A stretch of 64,000 bases of DNA. It comes from Longimicrobiales bacterium. Lineage in GTDB: Bacteria > Gemmatimonadota > Gemmatimonadetes > Longimicrobiales > Gaopeijiaceae. The notes below the pieces were generated by a model. That model ran no database searches. It worked only from the letters and a program-made list of their open reading frames with translations, and had not been told where the DNA came from. Shown piece by piece: positions 15,480 to 24,851 of this stretch; positions within the stretch are counted from its first letter, which is position 1, and each line of letters starts with the position of its first letter. The stretch lies in the NCBI GenBank assembly GCA_028278645.1, contig JANQDZ010000016.1, forward strand, positions 62,001-126,000. The letters are read 5' to 3'. A program made the translations under genes and the position numbers.

Positions 15480-18243
15480 CCAAGCCCCAAAACTCCGCAA
15501 GGGGACCGGGACCCTTCTTATTCTGGCCGTTTCCCTCGTCCTTGTCTTTTTGATCGGGCGGTGGGCGGCCGATTTCTACACAGAGGTCCTCTGGTACCGG
15601 TCGGTCGGGTATTCTTCGGTCTTCTGGACCCGGACCCTGGCCGATCTGGGAATGAGGGTTGTGGCCGGGTTGGGGACAGCCGTCCTGGCTTTCCTCAGCT
15701 TCCGGGTGGTGGGGAGGACCCTCAGCGGGGTCCAGATCAAACGGCGGTTCGGAAACCTGGAGATCGCCGAGAGAGTCCCCCCGCGGATCATCACTATTGG
15801 ACTGGTGATTGTCTCCGGCCTCATGGGACTCTGGCTCGCGGCGGTTTTCCCCAGAACCGCCGGTCTAAGGTTGTTGCTGGCCCTCCGGGCTCCGGAGTGG
15901 GGGTTGGCCGTGCCGCAGTTCGGGACGGACGTGTCCTTTTTTGTCTTCTCCCTTCCGATCCTCGGAGGGGGGTTGGTTCTCGGGCTCTCCCTCGTCTTCC
16001 TGCTCCTTTGTTTTTCCGCGGCCGGTTACGCCGCCACCGGATCTCTTTCCTTCCGACGGGGCCAAATGAAGCTGGCCCCCCTGCCCAGGAAGCACCTGGC
16101 CATTCTCGGCGCTCTTTTCCTCCTCTTCTTGGCCGGAAGGTTCTGGTTGGCGCCGTCCTTCCTCATGTTGGACGGGAATTCCCAAGTCCAAGGGATCTTT
16201 GGCTTTACAGATGCTTCGGCCAGGTTCAGGGGATACAAGGCCCTCTCGGTCATCACCTTGGTCGCCGCCGGGAGCATGGCGTGGTCCGGTTTTAAGTTGA
16301 GGGTGATGCCCCTCCTTGCTTCGGGCTTGGCGGTGGTTTTGGGGGGGTTGGCCCTAGTTCAGCTCTATCCGGAGTTGGTACAGCGGTTCCAGGTAGAACC
16401 AAACGAGCTGGTTCGGGAGACACCCTACATCGAAGCAAACCTCGACTTCACGAAGGTCGGGTTCGGTTTGGACGGCCTCCAGCGGCGGGCCTTCGACCAC
16501 TCCACGGAGGCGCTACCCGATTGGGGCCTCGCTGCCCGGCAGTTCGAGGGCCTCCCGGTTTGGACCCCTGATGCTCTTCTCACGACCTTCCACGAACTGG
16601 AAGCCCGCCAGCCTTACTACGACTTCCCGGACGTCGTGATCGATAGGTACCCCTCTGAGGACGGTGTCACTCCCGTGGCCGTGTCGGTTCGGGAAATCGA
16701 TCCAGGTGGGATCCTGGACCCCAACTGGCAGAACCAGCACCTCCGGACACTGTACCAGTCCGGTATGGGGGCGGTGGCCAGCGCGGTGAACACCCGGACT
16801 CCGGAAGGCAGGCCAAGGATGTTCATCTCGGGAATCCCGCCGGTGTCGGTCGAGACACCCGGTGGTCCCCAGGCGATGGGGCCAGAGGGCCCGGAGCCAT
16901 TGGCTCTTTCCGATCCTTCCGTGTATTTCGGCGCCCGAGGGCAGTACTACGCGATTGTGAACCCGGACTCTGTTTTGGCAGCAGGCGGAGACCTCACGGA
17001 TCTCCCCAGCGGCATCCGGATGGGTGGCCTCATCCGGAAACTTGCTCTGGCATGGCGTTTTGGTGATGCCAGCCTGCTTTTCTCCTCCGAGGTTTCCTCA
17101 GAAAGCCAATTCGTGTTTTGGAGGAGCGTGCAGGAAAGGGTACAGGCTATCGCACCCTTCCTTCGCTTCTTCGAAGCTCCCTATCCGGTTATTCACCACG
17201 GGCGGATCGTCTGGATCATGGACGGGTTCACGACGACTCGAAGCTTTCCCCTCTCCACCGTCCAAGAGGTCCCCCTGGCTGGGCCGGTCACCTATGTCCG
17301 AAACAGCGTGAAGGTGACCGTGGACGCCGTCACGGGAGAGACCAACTTCTACCGCATCGATGCGAATGACCCTCTGTTGGAGGCCTGGTCCCGGGTTTTC
17401 CCGGAGCTACTCCTCCCCTTCGACCAGATGCCGGAAGAACTCCAGACACACATCCGGTATCCCAGGGAGCTCCTGCGGATCCAAGCCCGTGTATTGCTCC
17501 GGTACCATCAGGAGACGGCAGCGCTTTTTCACGGGCAGCAAGCCGTTTGGGCGCTCCCGCAGGAGCTTGCCCAGGGGACCCGGCAGGTCCCGTATATCCC
17601 CGAATACGGACTTTATCGCCTGCCGGGAGAGGAAGATCCCGAGTTCCTCCTGACCACGGTTTTTGTCCCTGCGGAGAGACAGAACCTCACCGCCATCCTG
17701 GCGGCTCGATGCGACCCTGAAGGGTATGGGGAGCTCCTGCTCTATGATATCGCCGTGGAGGAACAGGTGCCGGGGCCCAGACAGGTGGAGGCCTTGGTGG
17801 AGCAGGACCCGGAGATCTCCCAGCAGTTCTCCCTCTGGCGGCAGGGTGGAAGCCAGGTCTGGTCCGGGCACCTACACGTTGTGCCGGTGGGTCAGAGCCT
17901 CCTGTACATGGAGCCGATCTTCCTGGCTGCGGAGGCAGACGCCATACCGGAGCTCCGCCGGTTCGTGGTGAGCGATGGGCGGCGTGTGGCCATGGAGGAG
18001 ACGTTGGCCGGAGCCATTTCCGCTCTGGCCGTGGCCGGGGGCGGGCAGATGCCTCTCTCGCAGGTCTCCGGAGACCCCCAGGAAGGGCCCCCAGCCGCCG
18101 GCCAGTGGCCCAAAGAAGCGCTGGACCTTCTGGACCAGGCAGAGACCCGGCTGAGAGACGGGGATTGGACCGGATTCGGAGAGGCTTTGGAGGAGCTTCG
18201 AACCCTCCTGAGGACCCTCTCGGAAGGGTCTGGCGGAGGGTAG
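15472..18243 (+). CDS. UPF0182 family integral membrane protein
   Basis: Function unknown. A 923-residue protein of the UPF0182 (COG1615) family, found in Actinobacteria, cyanobacteria and some other phyla. The first 320 residues carry about seven hydrophobic segments, starting with LLILAVSLVLVFLIG. A large extracytoplasmic domain follows, with family phrases such as ETPYIEANLDFTKVGF, NQHLRTLYQSG and PGPRQVEALVEQDPEISQQF. The C terminus is a helical, glutamate-rich segment. It overlaps the mutase gene by 8 bp, so the two are likely co-transcribed. Confidence 0.88.
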   Translation: MSDQAPKLRKGTGTLLILAVSLVLVFLIGRWAADFYTEVLWYRSVGYSSVFWTRTLADLGMRVVAGLGTAVLAFLSFRVVGRTLSGVQIKRRFGNLEIAERVPPRIITIGLVIVSGLMGLWLAAVFPRTAGLRLLLALRAPEWGLAVPQFGTDVSFFVFSLPILGGGLVLGLSLVFLLLCFSAAGYAATGSLSFRRGQMKLAPLPRKHLAILGALFLLFLAGRFWLAPSFLMLDGNSQVQGIFGFTDASARFRGYKALSVITLVAAGSMAWSGFKLRVMPLLASGLAVVLGGLALVQLYPELVQRFQVEPNELVRETPYIEANLDFTKVGFGLDGLQRRAFDHSTEALPDWGLAARQFEGLPVWTPDALLTTFHELEARQPYYDFPDVVIDRYPSEDGVTPVAVSVREIDPGGILDPNWQNQHLRTLYQSGMGAVASAVNTRTPEGRPRMFISGIPPVSVETPGGPQAMGPEGPEPLALSDPSVYFGARGQYYAIVNPDSVLAAGGDLTDLPSGIRMGGLIRKLALAWRFGDASLLFSSEVSSESQFVFWRSVQERVQAIAPFLRFFEAPYPVIHHGRIVWIMDGFTTTRSFPLSTVQEVPLAGPVTYVRNSVKVTVDAVTGETNFYRIDANDPLLEAWSRVFPELLLPFDQMPEELQTHIRYPRELLRIQARVLLRYHQETAALFHGQQAVWALPQELAQGTRQVPYIPEYGLYRLPGEEDPEFLLTTVFVPAERQNLTAILAARCDPEGYGELLLYDIAVEEQVPGPRQVEALVEQDPEISQQFSLWRQGGSQVWSGHLHVVPVGQSLLYMEPIFLAAEADAIPELRRFVVSDGRRVAMEETLAGAISALAVAGGGQMPLSQVSGDPQEGPPAAGQWPKEALDLLDQAETRLRDGDWTGFGEALEELRTLLRTLSEGSGGG

Positions 18244-18275
18244 CCAACCCCCCATTCCGTACCTACCTTTTTAGG

Positions 18276-18291
18276 TCCCTGGGGCCAGGGA
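18276..18291 (+). terminator. Short GC hairpin between the UPF0182 gene and sucC
   Basis: TCCCTGG and CCAGGGA are perfect arms around a 2-nt centre, 33 bp after the UPF0182 stop. There is no T-run after it, so it is only a weak candidate for termination. Confidence 0.2.
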
Positions 18292-18355
18292 GCCATCGGG
18301 TTCCTACCGGTCTACCCAGGGTCCGACACGTATGCGAACCGTACGAGGATTTGCG

Positions 18356-19492
18356 ATGAATATCCACGAATTTCAGGCCAAGGAGGTCTTCCGGGCCGCC
18401 GGAATCCCTGTTCCGCCAGGGGAGGTGGCCGAGACCCCCGATGCAGCCGAAGCCATAGCCCATGAGCTGGGCGGCCGGGTGGTCGTGAAGGCCCAGGTTC
18501 ACTCCGGAGGCCGAGGGAAGGCCGGCGGCGTGAAACTGGCAGCCGACGCTGCTGAAGCCAGACAGCATGCCGAGGCCATCCTCGGGATGGATATCAAGGG
18601 GCTGACGGTGGAGAAGGTGCTCATCACCCCTGCTGAAGACATCGACACCGAGGCCTACGTGGGTTGCCTGGTGGATCGGGCGGCCCAATCCGTCACGTTC
18701 ATGGTCTCCTCCGAGGGTGGGGTGGACATCGAAGAGGTAGCCCACACCAACCCCGATGCCATCAAGAAGCTGACCATCGATCCCCGGTACGGCCTTCTTC
18801 CCCACGAAGCCTACTGGCTCGCCGCTTCGCTCTATGATGACCCTTCCTTGGTGAAGCAGGCGGCCAAGATCATTGGACAACTCCACAAGGCATTCTCCGC
18901 TGCCGGTGCTTCCATGGCGGAGATCAATCCTCTGATCACCACGCCGGCTGGAGAGGTCAAAGCCATCGACGCCAAGATGAGTGTCGATGACAACGAGCTG
19001 TTCCGGAAGCCCGACATCGCAGACTACCGAGACTTGTCCGCGGAACCCGAGTCTGAAACGAAGGCCCGGGATGCAGACTTGAGCTACGTCAAGCTGGACG
19101 GGAACGTGGGCTGCTGTGTGAACGGTGCGGGCCTGGCCATGGCTACCATGGACCTGGTGAAGTACTACGGTGGGGAGCCGGCGAACTTCCTGGATATCGG
19201 CGGATCATCAAATCCCGACAAAGTCGTCGCCGCGCTGGAGATCATCACCTCCGATCCGAACGTGAAGGTCATCCTGTTCAATATCTTCGGGGGGATCACC
19301 CGGTGCGACGATGTGGCCAATGGGATCGTGGAAGCCACGAAACGCATTGATATCAATGTCCCGCTCGTCATCCGCCTCACTGGGACCAACGAGGAGGAGG
19401 GGGTGGCCATTCTGGAGGGCGCGGGGATGTCGGCCGCGACATCCATGGATGAAGTCGTAGAGCGGGCGGTGGCTTTGGCCAACCCGGCGTGA
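18356..19492 (+). CDS. sucC: Succinyl-CoA synthetase (ADP-forming) beta subunit
   Basis: The beta subunit of succinate-CoA ligase in the TCA cycle, forming succinate and a nucleoside triphosphate from succinyl-CoA with SucD. It has an N-terminal ATP-grasp domain ([42 protein letters not shown]) and a C-terminal CoA-ligase domain with [13 protein letters not shown] and [11 protein letters not shown]. The 378-residue length is near the usual 385-390. ATG 18356 is chosen over 18332 because it begins the conserved NIHEFQAKE segment and has GAGGA upstream. sucD follows 34 bp later. Confidence 0.96.
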   Translation: MNIHEFQAKEVFRAAGIPVPPGEVAETPDAAEAIAHELGGRVVVKAQVHSGGRGKAGGVKLAADAAEARQHAEAILGMDIKGLTVEKVLITPAEDIDTEAYVGCLVDRAAQSVTFMVSSEGGVDIEEVAHTNPDAIKKLTIDPRYGLLPHEAYWLAASLYDDPSLVKQAAKIIGQLHKAFSAAGASMAEINPLITTPAGEVKAIDAKMSVDDNELFRKPDIADYRDLSAEPESETKARDADLSYVKLDGNVGCCVNGAGLAMATMDLVKYYGGEPANFLDIGGSSNPDKVVAALEIITSDPNVKVILFNIFGGITRCDDVANGIVEATKRIDINVPLVIRLTGTNEEEGVAILEGAGMSAATSMDEVVERAVALANPA

Positions 19493-19526
19493 CCCAATAG
19501 AACACGAGAAAAGAGAGTCCATAGCT

Positions 19527-20408
19527 ATGGCTATCTTCGTAGACGAAAACACACGACTCGTGGTCCAGGGGATCACGGGACGAGATGGTTCTTTTCACAC
19601 ATATCAGATGATGGAGTACGGGACCGAGGTGGTGGCCGGTGTCACCCCGGGGAAGGGAGGACAGTCCTTCGAGGGCCCCGATGGGAAGAACGTGCCGATC
19701 TTCAACACCGTTGAGGATGCGGTCAACGAGGCCGGTGCGAACACGTCGGCAATCTACGTGCCGCCGGCATTCGCCTCCGGAGCGGTCCTGGAAGCCGCCG
19801 GTGCCGGGATCGATTTCATCGTTTGTATCACCGAGGGTGTCCCGGTTCAGGACATGACCAGGGCCCTCCGCTACGTTAGGGACCGAGGAGCCCGCCTCCT
19901 GGGGCCCAACTGCCCTGGAATCATCTCACCGGGGAAGGCAAAGGTAGGGATCCTACCGGCTCAGATCGTCGCTCCCGGACCCGTTGGCGTGATCTCCCGT
20001 TCGGGCACCCTCACGTATGAGGCGGTCATTCAGTTGACCAATGGTGGAATCGGGCAGACGACCTGTGTGGGCATCGGTGGGGACCCCCTTATCGGGACAA
20101 ACTTCATCGACGCCCTCTCCGCCTTCAAGGAGGACGGAGACACCGAAGCCATCGTCATGATCGGCGAGATCGGCGGCACGGATGAGCAGGAAGCCGCGGC
20201 CTGGGTGAGCGAGAATCTGGATATTCCGGTGGTGGGCTTCATCGCCGGCCAAACGGCACCTCCGGGGCGCCGTATGGGTCACGCTGGGGCCATCATCAGC
20301 GGCTCGGCAGGGACCGCCGAGGAGAAGATCAAGACCTTCGAGGAGAACGGGATCGCCGTTGCCGCCCGGCCTTTGGATATTTCCCGTCTCATCAAGGACG
20401 CCCTCTAA
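19527..20408 (+). CDS. sucD: Succinyl-CoA synthetase alpha subunit
   Basis: The alpha subunit of succinate-CoA ligase, carrying the CoA site and the phosphohistidine. The CoA-binding Rossmann domain begins at [28 protein letters not shown] and [13 protein letters not shown] follow, and the active histidine is in [13 protein letters not shown] near residue 250. The 293-residue length is normal. A 14-bp hairpin downstream may end the sucCD transcript. Confidence 0.96.
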   Translation: MAIFVDENTRLVVQGITGRDGSFHTYQMMEYGTEVVAGVTPGKGGQSFEGPDGKNVPIFNTVEDAVNEAGANTSAIYVPPAFASGAVLEAAGAGIDFIVCITEGVPVQDMTRALRYVRDRGARLLGPNCPGIISPGKAKVGILPAQIVAPGPVGVISRSGTLTYEAVIQLTNGGIGQTTCVGIGGDPLIGTNFIDALSAFKEDGDTEAIVMIGEIGGTDEQEAAAWVSENLDIPVVGFIAGQTAPPGRRMGHAGAIISGSAGTAEEKIKTFEENGIAVAARPLDISRLIKDAL

Positions 20409-20464
20409 GAGCTAGGCTCCGGAGTCGACCTCCGGTTCTTGAGCGTTCTGTGTGAAATCGGGGG

Positions 20465-20504
20465 TCTCCCCAGGATCCGTCTAGGCAGGAGGATCCTGGG
20501 GAGA
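20465..20504 (+). terminator. Long perfect hairpin downstream of sucD
   Basis: TCTCCCCAGGATCC (20465-20478) and GGATCCTGGGGAGA (20491-20504) form a 14-bp perfect stem with a 12-nt loop. It begins 57 bp after the sucD stop and ends 26 bp before the next gene. No T-run follows, so it could act as a Rho-independent-like barrier, an mRNA 3'-end stabiliser or an operator. Confidence 0.45.
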
Positions 20505-20530
20505 CTCCTGGAGGGGGATTCGGCAAAGGA

Positions 20531-21454
20531 ATGATATTCTCCGAAATCGTCTCTCGGGATCGCATTGTGGTCCCCATGGAGACGGAGACTCTTGAAGAAG
20601 CCGTAGGGCTCCTGTTCCACCAGCTCGAATCCTCCCGGACGCTCGAGCAAGGTGTGGGGCCCCGTCTCGCCGGAGAGTTTTTTTCGGCCGCCCGCGGTGA
20701 AGTCGTCAGGGTGAACGAGTGGGTTGTCCTGATGGCGGCCCAAACCAACCAAGTCGACACGCTGGTGGGGTGCCTCGGATCCTCGTCTGGGACTTTTGAC
20801 CTGGGGGATCGGGGAGAAGGCGGCACTGCCTCCACGCTCCTACTCCTTTTGTCCCCCCGCCGCGTGTCCCCGCTGAAGATCCAAGCCATTCCGGCGTTAT
20901 CGCGTTTCTTGAGAGACAAGGAGAACGCCGCACGCCTCCGGGAAGCGGCCTCTCCAGAGGAGCTTCTCTCCTTTTCGGCCCTCATGACCTTGGACGTTCA
21001 GGATCAACTCCTCGTGGCTGACGGCCTCAACCCGCTGAAATACCGAGTCTACCCTGAAACTCCCCTCGCGGAGGTCGTGGGTCTGATGGTCCGGCAAGGT
21101 ATCAGCGCAGTCCCCGTGGTTGGTGAGAAGCTCGAGTTTTTGGGTCTGATAACCTCCGGGGATGCAATCCGGTACCTGGTTCCGGAGCGCCTCACCGGGG
21201 CGACCGGGAGAAGGGAAATGCGGACGCTCATGGCTCGGGAGATCATGACACGGTCCGTCATGTGCATTTCTGAAGATCAAAGCCTCGTCGAGGCGGCGAA
21301 TCTCATGGTTAACAAGGGGGTAAGCCAGGTGCCGGTGGTTCGCGGCGGAGAGTTGATCGGGTTCCTGACTGCAGAGACCGCACTTCAACTCCTCTATGAA
21401 CCGAACGGCGATGTCGTCGCCGTGAATGACGAAACCCAAGCTAAAGGCCGTTAG
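20531..21454 (+). CDS. CBS-domain pair protein with degenerate PTS IIA-like N-terminus
   Basis: A 307-residue cytosolic protein. The C-terminal half has two CBS motifs (residues about 165-220 and 235-290: TPLAEVVGLMVRQGISAVPVV and the similar SLVEAANLMVNKGVSQVPVV), which usually bind adenine nucleotides and sense energy state. The N-terminal 150 residues have the pattern of a type-2 PTS IIA fold (EEAVGLLFHQL, LLLLSPRRVSPLKIQAIPALSRFLRD), but I see no phosphorylatable His at the usual site, so it is probably regulatory rather than a phosphocarrier. It lies between sucCD and ndk; a role in energy-linked control is only an inference. Confidence 0.65.
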   Translation: MIFSEIVSRDRIVVPMETETLEEAVGLLFHQLESSRTLEQGVGPRLAGEFFSAARGEVVRVNEWVVLMAAQTNQVDTLVGCLGSSSGTFDLGDRGEGGTASTLLLLLSPRRVSPLKIQAIPALSRFLRDKENAARLREAASPEELLSFSALMTLDVQDQLLVADGLNPLKYRVYPETPLAEVVGLMVRQGISAVPVVGEKLEFLGLITSGDAIRYLVPERLTGATGRREMRTLMAREIMTRSVMCISEDQSLVEAANLMVNKGVSQVPVVRGGELIGFLTAETALQLLYEPNGDVVAVNDETQAKGR

Positions 21455-21552
21455 GGACCCTGACGACACCGGCTGGCCCAAGCCAAGAGGCGGGTCAGAC
21501 ACAGATACGAAGTAGATCTCACCGCAAACGGGAGAAGGAGTGATCAGGGGAG

Positions 21553-21978
21553 ATGAATCGCACCCTCGCCATTATAAAACCCGACGCCGTCGGCTCGGGG
21601 AAAGCAGGGAAGGTCCTGGCCCATTTGGAGGGAGCCGGCTTCACCGTTCGGGCTCTCAAAATGACGTACCTCAAGGCGGTGGAAGCCGGCCAGTTCTATG
21701 CTGTTCACAGAGAACGTCCCTTCTACCAGGACCTGGTGGCCTTCATGACCTCCGGTCCCTGCATCCCCATGATTCTCGAGCGAGAGGACGCAGTCTCACA
21801 CCTCCGCGAGACCATCGGCGCTACGGATCCGGCCGAGGCCGCGCCGGGGACGGTGCGGGCCCTCTACGCAGAAAACAAAGAGAGGAACGCAATCCACGCC
21901 TCTGATTCGGATGAAAACGCCGAGCTGGAAACGGGCTTTTTCTTCTCCGATCAAGAGGTCCTTGGTCTCCAGGGGTAG
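21553..21978 (+). CDS. ndk: Nucleoside diphosphate kinase
   Basis: Transfers the gamma phosphate from ATP to NDPs through a phosphohistidine. The 141-residue protein has the start [11 protein letters not shown], the lysine and tyrosine segment [13 protein letters not shown], and the active-site region [13 protein letters not shown] with the catalytic His in NAIHASDS. The length is typical. It lies downstream of the CBS protein, with a GAAGGAG ribosome site about 12 nt upstream. Confidence 0.96.
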   Translation: MNRTLAIIKPDAVGSGKAGKVLAHLEGAGFTVRALKMTYLKAVEAGQFYAVHRERPFYQDLVAFMTSGPCIPMILEREDAVSHLRETIGATDPAEAAPGTVRALYAENKERNAIHASDSDENAELETGFFFSDQEVLGLQG

Positions 21979-22085
21979 CCTGTTTCAGCCCCAGGGTAGG
22001 GAAGGGCCGTAGGGGCCTTGGGAGAGGGTCCTATCACCGACCCTCGATAATCCCGGAAGACCTTGTGGTTTCTGGTTTTTTCGCG

Positions 22086-22115
22086 TTGACATCAGACCTC
22101 AATTTCGGCTATCTT
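22086..22115 (+). promoter_or_regulatory. Sigma-70-type promoter giving a leaderless transcript
   Basis: TTGACA (22086-22091, perfect -35), an 18-bp spacer and TATCTT (22110-22115). The expected transcription start, about 22122, is 2 nt before the ATG at 22124, and there is no ribosome-binding site between. This drives the DUF177-rpmF-plsX-fab operon. Confidence 0.6.
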
Positions 22116-22123
22116 TGCCAGCT

Positions 22124-22642
22124 ATGCTAACGATCCCCTTGGTTCGCTTGGAGCGAGAGGGGAGCCTAGAGATCCGGGCGGAGATCCCGTCGGACGATCC
22201 GAGCTGGGAGGGGACGGAGCTTCGGTTTTCAACCCCTCTTTCTGTTTTTGGTCAGGTACAGTGGATCCCGAGCGGGGAGGTTTTGGCCCGGCTGAGGCTC
22301 CAAGGTCTTTTAGCCCAGGAGTGCCGGCGGTGTCTTAAGCCGGTCGGCGTCGAGGTGGACGAGGAGTTGGATTTGTTCTTCGCCCCGGTCGACGAGTCGG
22401 AAGACCCGGACGAGGAGCGTGTACGCCCGCTGCCTGACGGTGAGGTGGATTTGGAGCTGGCCGATGCGATTCGGGAGGAGATAGTCCTCTCCCAATCCCT
22501 CCTGGCTCTATGTAAAGCCGACTGCGCGGGGCTCTGCCCCCAGTGCGGGATTGATTTGAACGAGAAGAGTTGCGAGTGCTCACGAGAGGAAACCGATCCC
22601 CGGTGGGATGCCCTCCGAGCACTCAACGAAGAGCGAGAGTAG
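22124..22642 (+). CDS. DUF177 (YceD-like) protein
   Basis: A 172-residue cytosolic protein of the YceD/DUF177 family, almost always found just upstream of rpmF and linked to 23S rRNA accumulation in E. coli and plants. The two Cys pairs are visible in ECRRCLKP and GLCPQCGIDLNEKSCECS, followed by the conserved DPRWDALRAL. The ATG at 22124 is chosen over the in-frame TTG at 22115 because the predicted transcription start lies between them, making the mRNA leaderless. rpmF begins 3 bp after the stop. Confidence 0.88.
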   Translation: MLTIPLVRLEREGSLEIRAEIPSDDPSWEGTELRFSTPLSVFGQVQWIPSGEVLARLRLQGLLAQECRRCLKPVGVEVDEELDLFFAPVDESEDPDEERVRPLPDGEVDLELADAIREEIVLSQSLLALCKADCAGLCPQCGIDLNEKSCECSREETDPRWDALRALNEERE

Positions 22643-22645
22643 AAC

Positions 22646-22828
22646 ATGGCTGTGCCGAAGAGAAGGACTTCCAAACAGAGGAAGCGGAAGCGTAGGACCC
22701 ACTTCAAGGCCGAAGAGGTTTCCACCCAGGCCTGTCCACGCTGCGGCGACCCGAAGTTGCCCCACAGGGTTTGTCCTACCTGTGGTTTCTATCGGGATGA
22801 GGCAGTGGTCGAAGTCGATCTAGACTGA
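22646..22828 (+). CDS. rpmF: 50S ribosomal protein L32
   Basis: A small 60-residue ribosomal protein of the large subunit. The [17 protein letters not shown] opening is diagnostic, and four cysteines in CPRCG and CPTCG form a zinc-binding C+ form of L32. It sits in the conserved order DUF177-rpmF-plsX. Confidence 0.97.
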   Translation: MAVPKRRTSKQRKRKRRTHFKAEEVSTQACPRCGDPKLPHRVCPTCGFYRDEAVVEVDLD

Positions 22829-22842
22829 TCGGAGTCGGATCT

Positions 22843-23829
22843 TTGCGTATTGCCCTCGATGCCATGGGGACCGATTCGGCACCCTTCAACGAGATTGAAG
22901 GGGCCATAGCGGCACTCAGTTGCTTTGAGCGGGAATGCGAGATTCTCCTGGTCGGGGACGAGGGGAAGATCGAAGCGGAGCTCGCACGACATCCTGAGGC
23001 CCCGCTGGGTCGGGTTTCGGTGGTCCACGCTCCGGATCGGATCGTCCCGGGCGAGGCCCCTGCGGTGGCCGTCCGCAAGAAGCCCAACTCGTCCATTGTG
23101 ATTGGAGTCAAACTCCTGAAAGAGGGAAGGGCGGACGCTTTTGTGAGCGCCGGGTCCACTGGGGCCGTCATGGCCTCATCTCTCCTTTTCCTGAGGCCCC
23201 TGCCGGGTGTGGACAGACCAGCTGTCGGTACGGTCGTTCCGACCTCCCACAACCCGACACTCCTTCTGGACGCCGGTGCAAACATCGATTGCAAGCCTCA
23301 GCATCTCCTCCAATTCGGGCACCTGGGCCACATCTATGCCCAAGACCTTCTGGGTGTCGAAAACCCCAGGATCGGCTTGTTGAACATCGGCGAGGAGCCC
23401 GAAAAGGGGACCGAGCTTTTGGTGGAAGCCTACAAACTCCTGGCCGCCTCCGGGTTGAACTTCATCGGAAACATCGAAGGCCGGGAGATCATCCGGGGCG
23501 GTTGTGATGTTTTGGTTTGTGACGGATTCAACGGGAACCTGATCCTGAAGTTCTATGAATCCGTTGCCGAGTTCATTATTGGGATCCTGAAGAAGGAGCT
23601 GGAAGCCCATCACGCCGATGGCCTCGACCTGAATGAGATCTTCCGTTTTCTGGACTATGAGGAGGAAGGCGGCGCGCCACTGCTCGGGGTGAACGGGGTC
23701 TCCATCATCATGCACGGGTCTTCTTCCCCGAAGGCCATTTCCAACGCCTTGGAGGTTGCGGCACGAGCTGTCGAATCCTCAATGGTGACACACATGGCCG
23801 GCGAGCTGGCCAAAGGGACGGAGAACTAG
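22843..23829 (+). CDS. plsX: Phosphate acyltransferase PlsX
   Basis: Converts acyl-ACP and phosphate to acyl-phosphate, the donor for PlsY in phospholipid synthesis; a peripheral membrane enzyme. The 328-residue protein has IALDAMGTDSAPFNEIEGA at the N terminus, FVSAGSTGAVMA near residue 100, and GNIEGREIIRGGCDVLVCDG near 210. The start is a TTG at 22843, since no ATG precedes the conserved RIALDAMG. fabH follows after 8 bp. Confidence 0.95.
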   Translation: MRIALDAMGTDSAPFNEIEGAIAALSCFERECEILLVGDEGKIEAELARHPEAPLGRVSVVHAPDRIVPGEAPAVAVRKKPNSSIVIGVKLLKEGRADAFVSAGSTGAVMASSLLFLRPLPGVDRPAVGTVVPTSHNPTLLLDAGANIDCKPQHLLQFGHLGHIYAQDLLGVENPRIGLLNIGEEPEKGTELLVEAYKLLAASGLNFIGNIEGREIIRGGCDVLVCDGFNGNLILKFYESVAEFIIGILKKELEAHHADGLDLNEIFRFLDYEEEGGAPLLGVNGVSIIMHGSSSPKAISNALEVAARAVESSMVTHMAGELAKGTEN

Positions 23830-23837
23830 AACGCCGT

Positions 23838-24833
23838 ATGGTCAAACACCCCAAACCCCTGGTGGAAATCGTCGGAACGGGTCGGTACGTGCCTGAGCGG
23901 GTCCTCACCAATGAGGACCTGGAGAAGATGGTCGAGACCAACGACGAGTGGATCCGCGAGCGGACCGGGATCCGTGAACGCCGCATTGCCCGGGACGATG
24001 AGGGCGCTGCCCAGATGGGTGAGGTGGCTGCGCGAAGGGCCATGGAGGAAGCCGGCGTCGAGCCGGGCGAAGTTGATATCCTCATCGTTTCCACGGCCAC
24101 GCCCGATCGGTGGCTGCCATCGACGGCCTGTGACCTCCAAGCCCTTTTGGGGGCTGGAAACGCCATGGCGTTCGACATCATGGCAGCGTGCTCGGGTTGG
24201 TTGTATGCCCTGACGATGGCAGAGGGTTTTATCGCCTCCGGCCGGGGAGAGATAGCATTGGTGGTGGCCGCCGAGAAGATGAGCTCCATCACCGATTGGG
24301 AAGACCGAGCCACTTGTGTGCTTTTCGGCGATGCGTCCGGGGCAGCCGTCCTGAAGAAAGCCACGGGCGACCGCGGGATCCTGTCGGCACACCATAAGTC
24401 CGATGGATCCTTGGCCGATCTCCTGTACCGCCCAGGTGGCGGGGCGGCGATCCCCATGTCGGACGATGTACTGCTCGACAAAGGCCATCTGGTGAAGATG
24501 TCGGGACGGGAGGTCTTCAAGAACGCGGTCCGTTCCATGGCCGATGCTTCCGGAACTGCCCTGGAGAAGGCCGGGCTGACGGGAGAGGATATCGACCTGC
24601 TGATCCCACACCAGGCGAATATCCGCATCATCAATGCCACGGCGAAATACGCTGGCATTCCGATGGAGAAGGTCTACGTCAACGTGGACCGCTTTGGAAA
24701 CACGAGCTCCGCCGCCATTCCGGTTGCTTTGGACGAGGCCAAGGAAGCAGGGATCGTGGGGCCGGGGACTTTGATCCTTACGGCAGCGTTCGGCGCCGGC
24801 TTCACCTGGTCCGGCATGACCATTCGGCTCTGA
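23838..24833 (+). CDS. fabH: Beta-ketoacyl-ACP synthase III
   Basis: Starts fatty-acid chains by condensing acyl-CoA with malonyl-ACP. The 331-residue protein has the Cys of the triad in AFDIMAACSGWLYAL (about residue 119), the His in LLIPHQANIRI and the Asn in FGNTSSAAIPVAL. This order and spacing are complete. It lies inside the fab operon between plsX and fabD. Confidence 0.96.
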   Translation: MVKHPKPLVEIVGTGRYVPERVLTNEDLEKMVETNDEWIRERTGIRERRIARDDEGAAQMGEVAARRAMEEAGVEPGEVDILIVSTATPDRWLPSTACDLQALLGAGNAMAFDIMAACSGWLYALTMAEGFIASGRGEIALVVAAEKMSSITDWEDRATCVLFGDASGAAVLKKATGDRGILSAHHKSDGSLADLLYRPGGGAAIPMSDDVLLDKGHLVKMSGREVFKNAVRSMADASGTALEKAGLTGEDIDLLIPHQANIRIINATAKYAGIPMEKVYVNVDRFGNTSSAAIPVALDEAKEAGIVGPGTLILTAAFGAGFTWSGMTIRL

Positions 24834-24851
24834 TACTCGACACGTGGCACA

